From Arcobacter defluvii (GTDB lineage: Bacteria > Campylobacterota > Campylobacteria > Campylobacterales > Arcobacteraceae), in the NCBI RefSeq assembly GCF_013201725.1, contig NZ_CP053835.1, forward strand, positions 124,001 through 188,000: 64,000 nt of DNA, in the 5' to 3' direction. Position numbers and translations under genes: made by a program. Of this stretch, positions 1 through 8,064 are shown one piece after another; position 1 is the first letter of the stretch; every line of letters starts with the position of its first letter. A model generated the notes under the pieces. That model had not been told where the DNA came from. It saw only the letters and a list, made by a program, of their open reading frames with translations, and did not search any database.

Positions 1-7
1 AGTGCAG

Positions 8-544
8 ATGATTGTATGTGCGGGAAGAAATGAAACTTTTCCATTTGCTCATCAAATTGGTGTTGGTCTAATAGAATCATCAATAAATCTTACAAGAATA
101 TGTTTATTTGATAAGCCAGAATATCTGCTTTTTGTTGGAAGTGCAGGAAGTTATGGAAATCACAAAATTTTTGATATAGTTGAATCAAAAAGAGCTTCAA
201 ACATCGAACTTGGATTTTTAACTGGAAGTGCATATACACCTTTAGATAATGTTTTAGAATCTGAAAATAAATTTGCAAGAAATGATACTATTGTAAATTC
301 ATCAAATTATATATCAACAAATGAAAAATTATGTAAAGAGTTTTTGGAATATGGTGTTGGAATTGAAAATATGGAGTTTTTTTCAGTTCTTAGTGTTGCA
401 AAAGAGTTTGAAATTCCAGTTGCTGGAATATTTGTAATAACAAATTATACAAATGAAAATGCCCATGAAGATTTTATAAAAAATCACAAAGAGGCAATGG
501 AAAAATTAACAAATTATTTAATAGAAAAAAATATAATAAAATAG
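8..544 (+). CDS. Purine-nucleoside phosphorylase / MTA-SAH nucleosidase-like protein
   Basis: This is a small phosphorylase-superfamily protein of about 178 residues. The N-terminal strand (MIVCAGRNETFPFA), the motif YLLFVGSAGSYG and the late segment IENMEFFSVLSVAKEFEIPVAGI resemble the nucleoside-binding core, where the Glu-Asn-Met-Glu stretch normally contacts ribose. It is shorter than typical 230-residue members, so substrate and activity are uncertain. An in-frame GTG lies at 2 and the window begins just upstream, so the true start could lie earlier; ATG 8 is favoured because it begins directly with the first strand. It sits 20 bp upstream of rlmN and is probably co-transcribed with it. 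Confidence 0.7.
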   Translation: MIVCAGRNETFPFAHQIGVGLIESSINLTRICLFDKPEYLLFVGSAGSYGNHKIFDIVESKRASNIELGFLTGSAYTPLDNVLESENKFARNDTIVNSSNYISTNEKLCKEFLEYGVGIENMEFFSVLSVAKEFEIPVAGIFVITNYTNENAHEDFIKNHKEAMEKLTNYLIEKNIIK

Positions 545-563
545 AAAATTGGAATAAATTATA

Positions 564-1646
564 ATGGCAAAAGAAGAATTACCATCTATATATGATTACA
601 CATTAGATGAATTAAAAGAAAAATTAAAACCATCATTTAGAGCAAAGCAAGTCTATAATTGGCTTTATAAAAAATATGCAAGTTCGTATGATGATATGAA
701 AAACTTACCAAATGAATTAAAAGAAGATTTAAAAGCAAACTATCCAATAGATATTATGCAAATTGTAAAAAAAGAGCAAAGCAGGGATGGAAGTATAAAA
801 TATCTTTTTAAATTAAGAGATAACCATACAGTTGAGGCTGTACTTCTTTTAATGAAAGATAAAAAGATAGATGAAGATGGACAAATTGTAAGAAGTGAAA
901 AATATACAGTTTGTATTTCTTCTCAAGTTGGTTGTAAAGTTGGCTGTAGTTTTTGTTTAACTGCAAAAGGTGGATTTGTAAGAAATCTTACAGTTGGAGA
1001 GTATATCGCTCAAATTGTAAATATAAAAAGAGATAATCAAATAGCTGAAAATAAAGCTTTAAATATTGTTTACATGGGAATGGGCGAACCTCTTGATAAC
1101 TTTGACAATTTCACAAAAGCTGTTGAGATTTTCTCTGAACTTGATGGTTTAGCAATAAGTAGAAGAAGACAAACAGTTTCAACTTCAGGAATTGCAAGTA
1201 AAATCAAAAAACTTGGCGAAAAAGATTTAGGTATGCAATTAGCTATTTCTCTTCATGCAGTTGATGATGAGTTAAGAAGTGAATTAATACCTATGAATAA
1301 AGCTTATAATATTGCATCTATTATCGAAGCTGTTAAAGGCTTTCCTGTTGACACAAGAAAAAAAGTTATGTTTGAATATCTTGTAATAAAAGATAAAAAT
1401 GATTCAATAGATGCTGCTAGAAAATTGGTTACTTTATTAAATGGAATTCAAGCAAAAGTAAATTTAATTTACTTTAATCCATACCCTGGAACTTCATATC
1501 AGCGACCTGTTGAAGAAGATATGTTAAGATTCAAAGATTTTTTAAACCAAAAAGGTGTAATCTGTACAATCAGAGAATCAAAAGGACTTGATATATCTGC
1601 TGCTTGTGGGCAATTAAAAGAAAAGGAAGCAAATGGGAATTCTTGA
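564..1646 (+). CDS. rlmN: 23S rRNA (adenine2503-C2)-methyltransferase RlmN
   Basis: This radical-SAM enzyme methylates A2503 of 23S rRNA and, in many bacteria, A37 of some tRNAs. The 360-residue length is normal. The radical-SAM cluster motif CxxxCxxC is at Cys124, Cys128 and Cys131 (GCKVGCSFC). The glycine-rich MGMGEPLDN motif follows, and the second catalytic cysteine is in the C-terminal SAACGQL segment. The start ATG has a modest upstream purine stretch. Its 3' end overlaps a 32-codon membrane-peptide gene, with gltX beyond, giving a tightly packed housekeeping operon. Identification is secure. Confidence 0.97.
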   Translation: MAKEELPSIYDYTLDELKEKLKPSFRAKQVYNWLYKKYASSYDDMKNLPNELKEDLKANYPIDIMQIVKKEQSRDGSIKYLFKLRDNHTVEAVLLLMKDKKIDEDGQIVRSEKYTVCISSQVGCKVGCSFCLTAKGGFVRNLTVGEYIAQIVNIKRDNQIAENKALNIVYMGMGEPLDNFDNFTKAVEIFSELDGLAISRRRQTVSTSGIASKIKKLGEKDLGMQLAISLHAVDDELRSELIPMNKAYNIASIIEAVKGFPVDTRKKVMFEYLVIKDKNDSIDAARKLVTLLNGIQAKVNLIYFNPYPGTSYQRPVEEDMLRFKDFLNQKGVICTIRESKGLDISAACGQLKEKEANGNS

Positions 1647-1731
1647 AATTTCTTTATTGATGTTTATAGCAATAGTGGTGATTGTAACGGGTGTAGGATT
1701 TTATATACAAAATAAAAAAGAGGAGAAATAA
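1633..1731 (+). CDS. 32-residue single-span membrane peptide
   Basis: This short ORF starts at ATG 1633 inside the last codons of rlmN and is preceded by a good ribosome site (aggaag). It encodes 32 residues: a short lead, one hydrophobic span (roughly residues 8-26, [18 protein letters not shown]) and a charged tail QNKKEEK. Its stop lies 5 bp before gltX and its final codons contain the aggaga sequence that serves as the gltX ribosome site, so translational coupling is likely. I recall a small hydrophobic protein gene directly after rlmN in C. jejuni (Cj1714). Function is unknown. Confidence 0.65.
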   Translation: MGILEISLLMFIAIVVIVTGVGFYIQNKKEEK

Positions 1732-1736
1732 TTTAA

Positions 1737-3146
1737 ATGGCAGTAACAAGATTTGCTCCAAGTCCAACTGGATATTTACATATTGGGGGATTAAGAACTT
1801 CATTATATAGTTATTTATGGGCTAGAAAAACTGGTGGAGAATTTAGATTAAGAATCGAAGATACAGATTTAGCAAGAAATAGTGAAGATGCAATGAAAGC
1901 AATTATAAACGCTTTTGAATGGGTTGGACTTAATTATGATGGTGAAGTTTTTTATCAATCAAAAAGAACAGATATTTATAAACAATATATTGATAAATTA
2001 TTAGAAAATGGAAATGCTTATAAATGTTATATGAGTAAAGATGAACTGGATAGCTTAAGAGCAGCTCAAGAAGCAGCAAAACAAACACCAAGATATGATG
2101 GAACTTGGAGACCTGAAGAGGGAAAAGTTTTACCACAAATTCCAGCAGGTGTTGAACCAGTTATAAGAATAAAAGCTCCAACAACTGGAACAATTGAGTT
2201 TGATGATGGTGTAAAAGGACGTATAAAATTTGATGCTAATCAAGTTGATGATTATGTAATTGCAAGATCAAATGGAATGCCAACTTATAACTTTGTCGTT
2301 GCTATTGATGATGCGTTAATGGGGATGACAGATGTTATTAGAGGTGATGACCATTTATCAAATACACCAAAACAAATTGTTGTTTATAATGCTTTAGGAT
2401 TTAAAGTTCCAAAATTCTATCATGTACCAATGATTAATAATCCATCTGGTAAAAAACTATCTAAAAGAGATGGTGCAATGGATGTTATGGATTATAAAAA
2501 TCAAGGATATTTACCGGAAGCATTATTAAACTTTTTAGTAAGACTTGGTTGGTCAAATGGTGACCAAGAAATATTCTCTATGGAAGAGATGTTAGAATTA
2601 TTTGACCCATCAAATATCAATAAATCAGCATCATCTTATAATGCTGAAAAACTTTTATGGTTAAATAGTGAGTATATAAAAGCTGTATCAAATGATAGAT
2701 TAATTGAAGAGTTAAAATTTTTTGATTTAGATTTATCTGAGCATCCAAAAAGAACTGAATTATTAGATTTATCTAAACAAAGAGCACAAACTTTAGTTGA
2801 TTTAAAAAAATCAATTACTGATATTATTGATATTCCAACTTCATATGAAGAAGCAGGAATTAAAAAATTTGTTAAAGAAGATACAAAAGAATTTTTAGAA
2901 AAATATCTTTTATTATTAGAAAAAAATAAAGAAAATCTTTATAGTGCTGAAAAAGTAGAAGAGTTTACAAAACCATTTATAAATGATAATGGATTAAAAT
3001 TTCCACAATTATTTCAACCAATTAGGATTGCATTAACAGGTGGAACACAAGCACCTTCTGTTTATGACATAATCTCAATACTCGGTTTTGACGAAGTTTT
3101 GAGAAGATTAAACGAGGCTTTAAAAAGAAATTTTCAAAACTCTTGA
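1737..3146 (+). CDS. gltX: Glutamyl-tRNA synthetase
   Basis: This class-I aminoacyl-tRNA synthetase charges tRNA with glutamate. The HIGH-type signature is seen near residue 9 (PSPTGYLHIGGLRTSL) and the KMSKS-type loop as GKKLSKRDG near residue 240; both lie in the usual order of a discriminating or nondiscriminating GluRS of 469 residues. The C-terminal helical anticodon-binding region is intact. Campylobacterota often carry two GluRS paralogues, one charging tRNA-Gln for later amidation; the sequence alone does not tell me which type this is. Translation probably couples to the upstream small ORF. Confidence 0.96.
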   Translation: MAVTRFAPSPTGYLHIGGLRTSLYSYLWARKTGGEFRLRIEDTDLARNSEDAMKAIINAFEWVGLNYDGEVFYQSKRTDIYKQYIDKLLENGNAYKCYMSKDELDSLRAAQEAAKQTPRYDGTWRPEEGKVLPQIPAGVEPVIRIKAPTTGTIEFDDGVKGRIKFDANQVDDYVIARSNGMPTYNFVVAIDDALMGMTDVIRGDDHLSNTPKQIVVYNALGFKVPKFYHVPMINNPSGKKLSKRDGAMDVMDYKNQGYLPEALLNFLVRLGWSNGDQEIFSMEEMLELFDPSNINKSASSYNAEKLLWLNSEYIKAVSNDRLIEELKFFDLDLSEHPKRTELLDLSKQRAQTLVDLKKSITDIIDIPTSYEEAGIKKFVKEDTKEFLEKYLLLLEKNKENLYSAEKVEEFTKPFINDNGLKFPQLFQPIRIALTGGTQAPSVYDIISILGFDEVLRRLNEALKRNFQNS

Positions 3147-3199
3147 TTATTTGAAAATAATCAGGCATAATGTTCAAACTTTTATAAAGGATAGAATAG

Positions 3200-3466
3200 A
3201 TGAACATTTACGTAGGTAATTTATCATACAGAATGAATGATAAAGATTTAGAAGAAATCTTCTCAAAATTTGGTGCAGTAAAAAGTGCAAAAGTTATTAT
3301 GGATAAAGAAACAGGAAAATCAAAAGGATTTGGTTTTGTTGAAATGGTAGAATCAGCAGCTGGTAGCCAAGCTATTGAATCTTTAAATGGTAATGATTGC
3401 GAAGGTAGAACTTTAAGAGTTAACGAAGCAAAACCAAGAGAAGAAAGACCAAGAAGACAATTTTAA
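3200..3466 (+). CDS. RRM-type RNA-binding protein
   Basis: This is an 88-residue single RNA-recognition-motif protein. RNP2 is visible at the N terminus (IYVGNLSY) and RNP1 as KGFGFVEM near residue 47; both carry the aromatic residues that stack on RNA bases. A basic tail (REERPRRQF) follows. Such proteins are common in cyanobacteria and Campylobacterota and are thought to act as RNA chaperones, often cold-responsive. A purine-rich site (aaaggatag) precedes the ATG, and a strong hairpin follows the stop, so this is likely the end of the transcription unit. Confidence 0.92.
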   Translation: MNIYVGNLSYRMNDKDLEEIFSKFGAVKSAKVIMDKETGKSKGFGFVEMVESAAGSQAIESLNGNDCEGRTLRVNEAKPREERPRRQF

Positions 3467-3476
3467 TTAAGTTTTT

Positions 3477-3497
3477 GTAGTGCTTATCTAGCACTAC
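3477..3497 (+). terminator. Hairpin downstream of the RRM gene
   Basis: Perfect 8-bp stem (gtagtgct / agcactac) with a 5-nt loop starts 11 bp after the RRM stop codon. Outer AT pairs extend it imperfectly. No long T tract follows, so it may act as a weak terminator or a 3'-end stabilising stem. Confidence 0.5.
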
Positions 3498-3515
3498 TAG
3501 CTTAAAACTAAAATT

Positions 3516-3558
3516 ACTTTTACAAAAAATTATAATTTATAATAACAATTGTAAAAGT
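3516..3558. promoter_or_regulatory. Inverted repeat upstream of the two-component operon
   Basis: Nine-base arms acttttaca (3516-3524) and tgtaaaagt (3550-3558) are separated by 25 bases, about 65 bp upstream of the response-regulator start and upstream of a putative -10 at 3596. It could be an operator, for instance for autoregulation by the adjacent OmpR-type regulator, or a transcript hairpin. Function is inferred from position only. Confidence 0.35.
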
Positions 3559-3595
3559 TTTTAATATCCCTATTTCTCAATTTAATAAAAAATTT

Positions 3596-3601
3596 TATAA
3601 T
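3596..3601 (+). promoter_or_regulatory. Putative -10 box for the two-component operon
   Basis: TATAAT lies 22 bp before the response-regulator ATG within an AT-rich stretch. No clear -35 box is seen, as is usual for Campylobacterota housekeeping promoters. Confidence 0.45.
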
Positions 3602-3623
3602 ACAGTTCAAATAAGGAATTTGT

Positions 3624-4286
3624 ATGAAAATTTTATTGCTAGAAGATGATTTAATTTTAAATGAAATTATAGAAGAATACCTGATTTCACAAAATAACGA
3701 AGTTATAAGTACCTTTGATGGAAATGAAGCAGAAGATTATTTGTACTCACAAACTTTTGATTTATTACTCTTAGATGTAAATGTTCCTGAATTAAATGGC
3801 TTTGAATTATTACGCAATTTACGAGCCCAAAATATAAAAACTCCTGCAATATTTATTACATCGTTAAATATGGCAGATGATATGCAAAAGGGTTTTGATA
3901 GTGGTTGTGATGACTACATCAAAAAACCTTTTGAGCTTAAAGAACTTGATATAAGAATTAATAATATAAAAAGACTTTTTAATATTACTCCTACAAATAT
4001 AATAATTCTTGAAAAAGATTTATTATTAGATACTCAAAATCTCTACATTTTAAAAGAAGATAAAAAAATTCATATTGCAAAAAAAGAGAGCGAAGTTTTA
4101 CAATATTTAATAAATAATTCAAGAAAAACAGTAAGTATTGAGGAACTTAGTCTAAATCTTTGGGCATATGAAGAGAATCCAAACGCATCAACAGTTAGAA
4201 CCTATATAAAAAATTTACGTAAAATTTTAGGAGAAGAACAAATCTTAAATATACGAGGAGTTGGATATAGATTTAACAAAAAGTGA
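3624..4286 (+). CDS. OmpR-family response regulator
   Basis: This 220-residue DNA-binding response regulator has a receiver domain with the acidic pair (Glu7, Asp8, Asp9), phospho-acceptor Asp51 (LLLLDVNVPE), the conserved Thr/Ser in FITS and Lys in IKKPF. A winged-helix OmpR domain (about 125-220) ends with the typical STVRTYIKNLRKIL recognition helix and GVGYRF wing. The next gene is its likely histidine kinase, overlapping by about 26 bp. Downstream lie copper/silver-type RND efflux genes, so it probably works like CusR/CopR, controlling that block. The metal signal is inferred from context. Confidence 0.92.
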   Translation: MKILLLEDDLILNEIIEEYLISQNNEVISTFDGNEAEDYLYSQTFDLLLLDVNVPELNGFELLRNLRAQNIKTPAIFITSLNMADDMQKGFDSGCDDYIKKPFELKELDIRINNIKRLFNITPTNIIILEKDLLLDTQNLYILKEDKKIHIAKKESEVLQYLINNSRKTVSIEELSLNLWAYEENPNASTVRTYIKNLRKILGEEQILNIRGVGYRFNKK

Positions 4287-5415
4287 AAAAATCACACTAT
4301 TTAGATTTCTATTTTTGTATTTAGGCTCGTCGTTAATTTTGATGTTAATAACTATATTTTTTTATTATCAAAATGAAAAGACTTTATTTATTGATTTGAT
4401 AAAATCAAATATGCAAAATATTACTTCAAAAATTTCAAATGAAGTAATTGTTTCTCATATGATGGGCACAAAGTTTGATAAAGATAAATACTTAAATTCA
4501 AAAGAGTACAAAATATCTTTTTATAATAAGAATAAAGAGCTAATTTATGGCAATTTTGATGAAAAAGTAGATTTTAGTCAGAAATATATCTTTGATGAAA
4601 AATCATTAATTTTAGTAGATAATTCAACAGTAGGACATTTAGGTATTGAATATATTGTTTTAAAAGATATTAGTTTAGAAGTGAAGATTTATGAGTTGAA
4701 AATATCTATAATTTTAATTTTTTTAGCTTTTTATTCTTTAGTTACAATAATTGGTTTTTATCTTGCTAAGTTATTTTTAAAACCAATAAAAGATGAAAGA
4801 ATAAAGTTAAATAATTTTATAAAAGATACAACCCATGAACTAAATACTCCAATAAGTGCAATTATGATGTCAACAGAAGGGGAGAATTTATCTTTAAAAC
4901 AAATAGAAAGAATAAAACTAAGTGCTAAAAGAATAAGTGAAATATATAAAGATTTAACTTATATATTTTTAGAGAATAAAGAGATAAAAAAAGATAAAAA
5001 AGAGTTAGATTTATCTTTACTTATTAAAGAACAAATTGATAATTTTGAACCTTTATTTTTAAAAAAGAAGATAGAAGTTTTAACACAATTAGAATCGACT
5101 TCTTATAAGATTGATAAAGATGATTTTATTAGATTGTTTAACAATCTTTTTTCAAATGCAATAAAATATAATAAAATCAATGGGAAAATAGAAATATCAT
5201 TAAAAAATAGAGTTTTAAGTATTAAAGATAGTGGAATAGGAATAAAAAAAAATAAATTAAAAGATATTTACAAAAGATATTATAGAGCAACAACACAAAG
5301 TGGTGGTTTTGGTTTAGGATTAAATATAGTAAATATGATATGTAAAAGTTATAATATTAATATTGAAGTTGAATCTATAGAAAATGAAGGAACAATTTTT
5401 AAGTTATATTTTTAA
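4261..5415 (+). CDS. Sensor histidine kinase, partner of the upstream regulator
   Basis: This is a membrane sensor kinase of up to 384 residues with two transmembrane spans (about 14-35 and 147-170) flanking a sensor region of about 110 residues. The H-box has the phospho-accepting His near residue 192 (THELNTPISAIM). The ATPase domain has an N-box (NNLFSNAIKYN, about 293), a G1 box (DSGIGI) and a G2 box (GGFGLGL). No HAMP domain is evident. The start is ambiguous: TTG 4261 abuts the gaggag ribosome site at 4255-4260 with no spacing, while the next codon at proper spacing is ATA 4267. Translation overlaps the regulator gene. Confidence 0.9.
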   Translation: MDIDLTKSEKITLFRFLFLYLGSSLILMLITIFFYYQNEKTLFIDLIKSNMQNITSKISNEVIVSHMMGTKFDKDKYLNSKEYKISFYNKNKELIYGNFDEKVDFSQKYIFDEKSLILVDNSTVGHLGIEYIVLKDISLEVKIYELKISIILIFLAFYSLVTIIGFYLAKLFLKPIKDERIKLNNFIKDTTHELNTPISAIMMSTEGENLSLKQIERIKLSAKRISEIYKDLTYIFLENKEIKKDKKELDLSLLIKEQIDNFEPLFLKKKIEVLTQLESTSYKIDKDDFIRLFNNLFSNAIKYNKINGKIEISLKNRVLSIKDSGIGIKKNKLKDIYKRYYRATTQSGGFGLGLNIVNMICKSYNINIEVESIENEGTIFKLYF

Positions 5416-5477
5416 CTCCACACAAACTGCACAAAGTATTTGATAAAATTTTTTCATAAATATTTCAAGGAGAAATT

Positions 5478-5861
5478 ATGAAAAACCTTTTCAAAATAAT
5501 TCTAACTTTAGTTCTTGCATTAAACTTTTTAAATGCAGAACCAATAAATCAAAATGGTGAAAAAGATGGTTACAATGTTACATTAATGAGTGAAAAATCA
5601 CTTGTTGTTGGAGATAATGAATTTGTAATCAAGTTAGCTAAAGATGAAAAAAATGTAACAACAGCAAAAGTAAAAATAAAATTCTTTATGCCTGAAATGC
5701 CAGGAATGCCATATATGGAACATGAAGAAAAAGCTGAATTAGTTGATGGCGTTTATAAAACAAAAGTTAATTTCTCAATGGCTGGAACATGGCAATATCA
5801 ACTTAAATTCAAAACAGATGATGATGTTGTTCATACAATTAGAGGAAGCGTAAATATCTAA
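5478..5861 (+). CDS. Secreted YtkA/FixH-like protein, Met-rich
   Basis: This 127-residue exported protein has a clear Sec signal peptide (MKNLFKIILTLVLALNFLNA) and a small beta-sandwich like the YtkA/FixH family. The segment FMPEMPGMPYMEHEE contains clustered Met and a His, a pattern often used for Cu(I) or Ag(I) binding in the periplasm. The stop codon overlaps the following TolC-like gene (shared base at 5861), so it is translationally coupled to the efflux system. A metallochaperone or metal-sensing role is inferred from context. The ribosome site (aaggag) is strong. Confidence 0.78.
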   Translation: MKNLFKIILTLVLALNFLNAEPINQNGEKDGYNVTLMSEKSLVVGDNEFVIKLAKDEKNVTTAKVKIKFFMPEMPGMPYMEHEEKAELVDGVYKTKVNFSMAGTWQYQLKFKTDDDVVHTIRGSVNI

Positions 5862-7057
5862 TGTTAAAAATAGTTTTAGCTTCATCATTAACTTTATCAC
5901 TTTTAAGTGCAATATCAATTGATGAATTAGTTAATTCTACATTTGAAAATAGTTATGATTTAAAAAGTGTAGAAAAATCTATTGAAGTTGCAAATCAACA
6001 AATATCAATAGCAAAAAAGTGGCAAAATCCAGTATTATCTATGGGAATAAATGATGTATGGATAAATGATTTTAGTTCACGAAATAAAGAGGCGATGCAA
6101 GCCTCTTTTATAGGAATTTCACAAGTAATCCCAACTGGAAATAAACTTGATATAAAAGAAAAAATTGCTTTTAAAGAGAAAAATATAAAGCTTTATGATT
6201 TTGAAGATAAGAAGTTAGAACTTACATCAAAAATAAATGAGTTGGTTTATAATATCTTATTATCAGAGGAAAAATATAAACTTTTAGAAGAGTATGAAAA
6301 AAACTTGGAAAAATTAGAGAGTTTATATGGTTCTTTATATAAATATCAAAAAGCAACTCAAAATGAGATAATAAATTCTCAAATCTCAACAGTTGAATTA
6401 AAAATACAAAAACAAAATCTAAAGAATTTAATAGATAATTCGTACTTAAAATTAGAACAAATAACATATACAAAAATAGACAAAATTGATGAAAAAATAG
6501 ATATAAAAAAAGTTGATTTATTGATTGAAAATTCTTCTCATCCAAAATTTAAAAGTTTAGAAGAGAGTTCATCAAAACAACAAAGTATAGCTGAATTAGA
6601 AAGAGCAAAAAAGATTCCAGATGTTCAAGTAAGTTTGGCATATTTTCAAAGGGATGATAAATTTAATGATTATGTAAATATGGCTGTTTCTATCCCTCTT
6701 CCAATTTATGATACAGAAAATGTTACAAGAGTTCAAGCAAAAATGAGTGCAAATGAGACTAATGATAAATTGGAACAACTAAAACATAACTTTGAGATTC
6801 AATCAAAAATATTAAAGAATAATCTAAATAATGCTTATGAAAATTATAATTTAATAGGTCAAAAGATAATTCCATTAAAAGAAAAAATACAAAAAAATAT
6901 TGAAACATATAATAGTTTTGATGATGTTAAACCACAAGAAAGTATTAAAAATCTAAATGATTTAATCACTTATCAAATGAAAGCAATTGATGAGCAACAA
7001 AAATATTATGAAGCCTATTCAGGATTAATTTACTATGCAAATAAAGGTATCAAATGA
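5861..7057 (+). CDS. TolC-family outer-membrane efflux protein (CusC-like)
   Basis: This 398-residue protein has a short signal peptide (MLKIVLASSLTLSLLSAIS) and long alternating helices with two TolC-type repeats, as in outer-membrane factors of tripartite RND pumps. It would form the trimeric exit duct for the adaptor and transporter encoded next. It is shorter than CusC and lacks an obvious lipobox cysteine. The start overlaps the YtkA-like stop and its own stop overlaps the adaptor start (ATGA-type, 7054-7057), so the four genes are co-translated. Confidence 0.87.
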   Translation: MLKIVLASSLTLSLLSAISIDELVNSTFENSYDLKSVEKSIEVANQQISIAKKWQNPVLSMGINDVWINDFSSRNKEAMQASFIGISQVIPTGNKLDIKEKIAFKEKNIKLYDFEDKKLELTSKINELVYNILLSEEKYKLLEEYEKNLEKLESLYGSLYKYQKATQNEIINSQISTVELKIQKQNLKNLIDNSYLKLEQITYTKIDKIDEKIDIKKVDLLIENSSHPKFKSLEESSSKQQSIAELERAKKIPDVQVSLAYFQRDDKFNDYVNMAVSIPLPIYDTENVTRVQAKMSANETNDKLEQLKHNFEIQSKILKNNLNNAYENYNLIGQKIIPLKEKIQKNIETYNSFDDVKPQESIKNLNDLITYQMKAIDEQQKYYEAYSGLIYYANKGIK

Positions 7058-8058
7058 TTAAAAAACTACTTATAATCACCCTATTTTTAACAGTTGGATT
7101 AAATGCAGAGATTATAGATGCAAAACAACTGTTTAATAAAAAAATAGTAAAAGTAAAAAAAGAAGAAGTTATTGAGAATAAAAGTTTTTATGGAGTAACA
7201 AAGATTGATGAATCATCTATTGTTGATATTGTAAGTAGATTTGATGGTTATATAACAAATTTAAATGCAAATAAGATTTATATGAATATCAAAAAAGGTG
7301 AAGCTTTATATTCTATTTATTCTGATGATATTTTATCTATTCAAAATGAACTTCAAATTGCAAAAGATATAAATAAAAATATCTATTCTTCAACATTTTT
7401 AAAACTTGAAAATTTTGATATATCAAAAGAAAATCAACAAAAAATCAAAGATGGAAAATTAAATAATAGTGGTCTAGTGGTTACTTCAAATTTTAATGGT
7501 ATTTTACTTCAAAAAAATATCAATAATAAAAGTGCAGTTAAAAAAGGAACTACCCTACTTCAATTAGGAAATCTAGATAAAATGTGGTTTATTGCTTCAA
7601 TTTATCAAGATGATTTATCTTTTGTTAAAAAAGATAAAGAAGCTATGATTCATATTGATGGATTAAACAAAATGATTAGCTCAAAAGTTGATTTTATCTA
7701 CCCTATTTTTGATGAAAAAAGTAAAACAGTAAATGTTAGATTTATTATTGATAATGAAAATAGTGAATTAATACCAAGTATGTTTGGTAAGGTCGATATA
7801 AATATCAAAAAAGAGACACTTTTAACTCTTCCAAAAACAGCTGTGTTAAAAAAAGCAAATAGTTTTTATGTATTTAAACCAACTTCAAATGATGAGTTTG
7901 AAGCTGTAAAAATAAACGCAAAAAGAGTTGCTTCAAATAAATATCAAATAGTAAGTGGGCTTGGAGAAAATGATGAAGTTATTAATAATGCCCTATTCTT
8001 ATTGGATTCAGATGCAGTTACAAATAATTTATATGAATCAGACAATGAAGATTGGTAA
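7054..8058 (+). CDS. RND efflux periplasmic adaptor (CusB-like membrane-fusion protein)
   Basis: This 334-residue exported adaptor has a signal peptide (MIKKLLIITLFLTVGLNAE), a split lipoyl/barrel-sandwich region (DIVSRFDGYITNLNA and later VVTSNFNGILLQKNI), a beta-barrel domain (MWFIASIYQDDLSFVKKDKEA) and a membrane-proximal domain. It bridges the inner-membrane pump and the TolC-like duct. It lacks the long helical hairpin of many adaptors, as expected for the heavy-metal group. It lies 6 bp before the transporter gene. Confidence 0.9.
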   Translation: MIKKLLIITLFLTVGLNAEIIDAKQLFNKKIVKVKKEEVIENKSFYGVTKIDESSIVDIVSRFDGYITNLNANKIYMNIKKGEALYSIYSDDILSIQNELQIAKDINKNIYSSTFLKLENFDISKENQQKIKDGKLNNSGLVVTSNFNGILLQKNINNKSAVKKGTTLLQLGNLDKMWFIASIYQDDLSFVKKDKEAMIHIDGLNKMISSKVDFIYPIFDEKSKTVNVRFIIDNENSELIPSMFGKVDINIKKETLLTLPKTAVLKKANSFYVFKPTSNDEFEAVKINAKRVASNKYQIVSGLGENDEVINNALFLLDSDAVTNNLYESDNEDW

Positions 8059-8064
8059 AAAATC

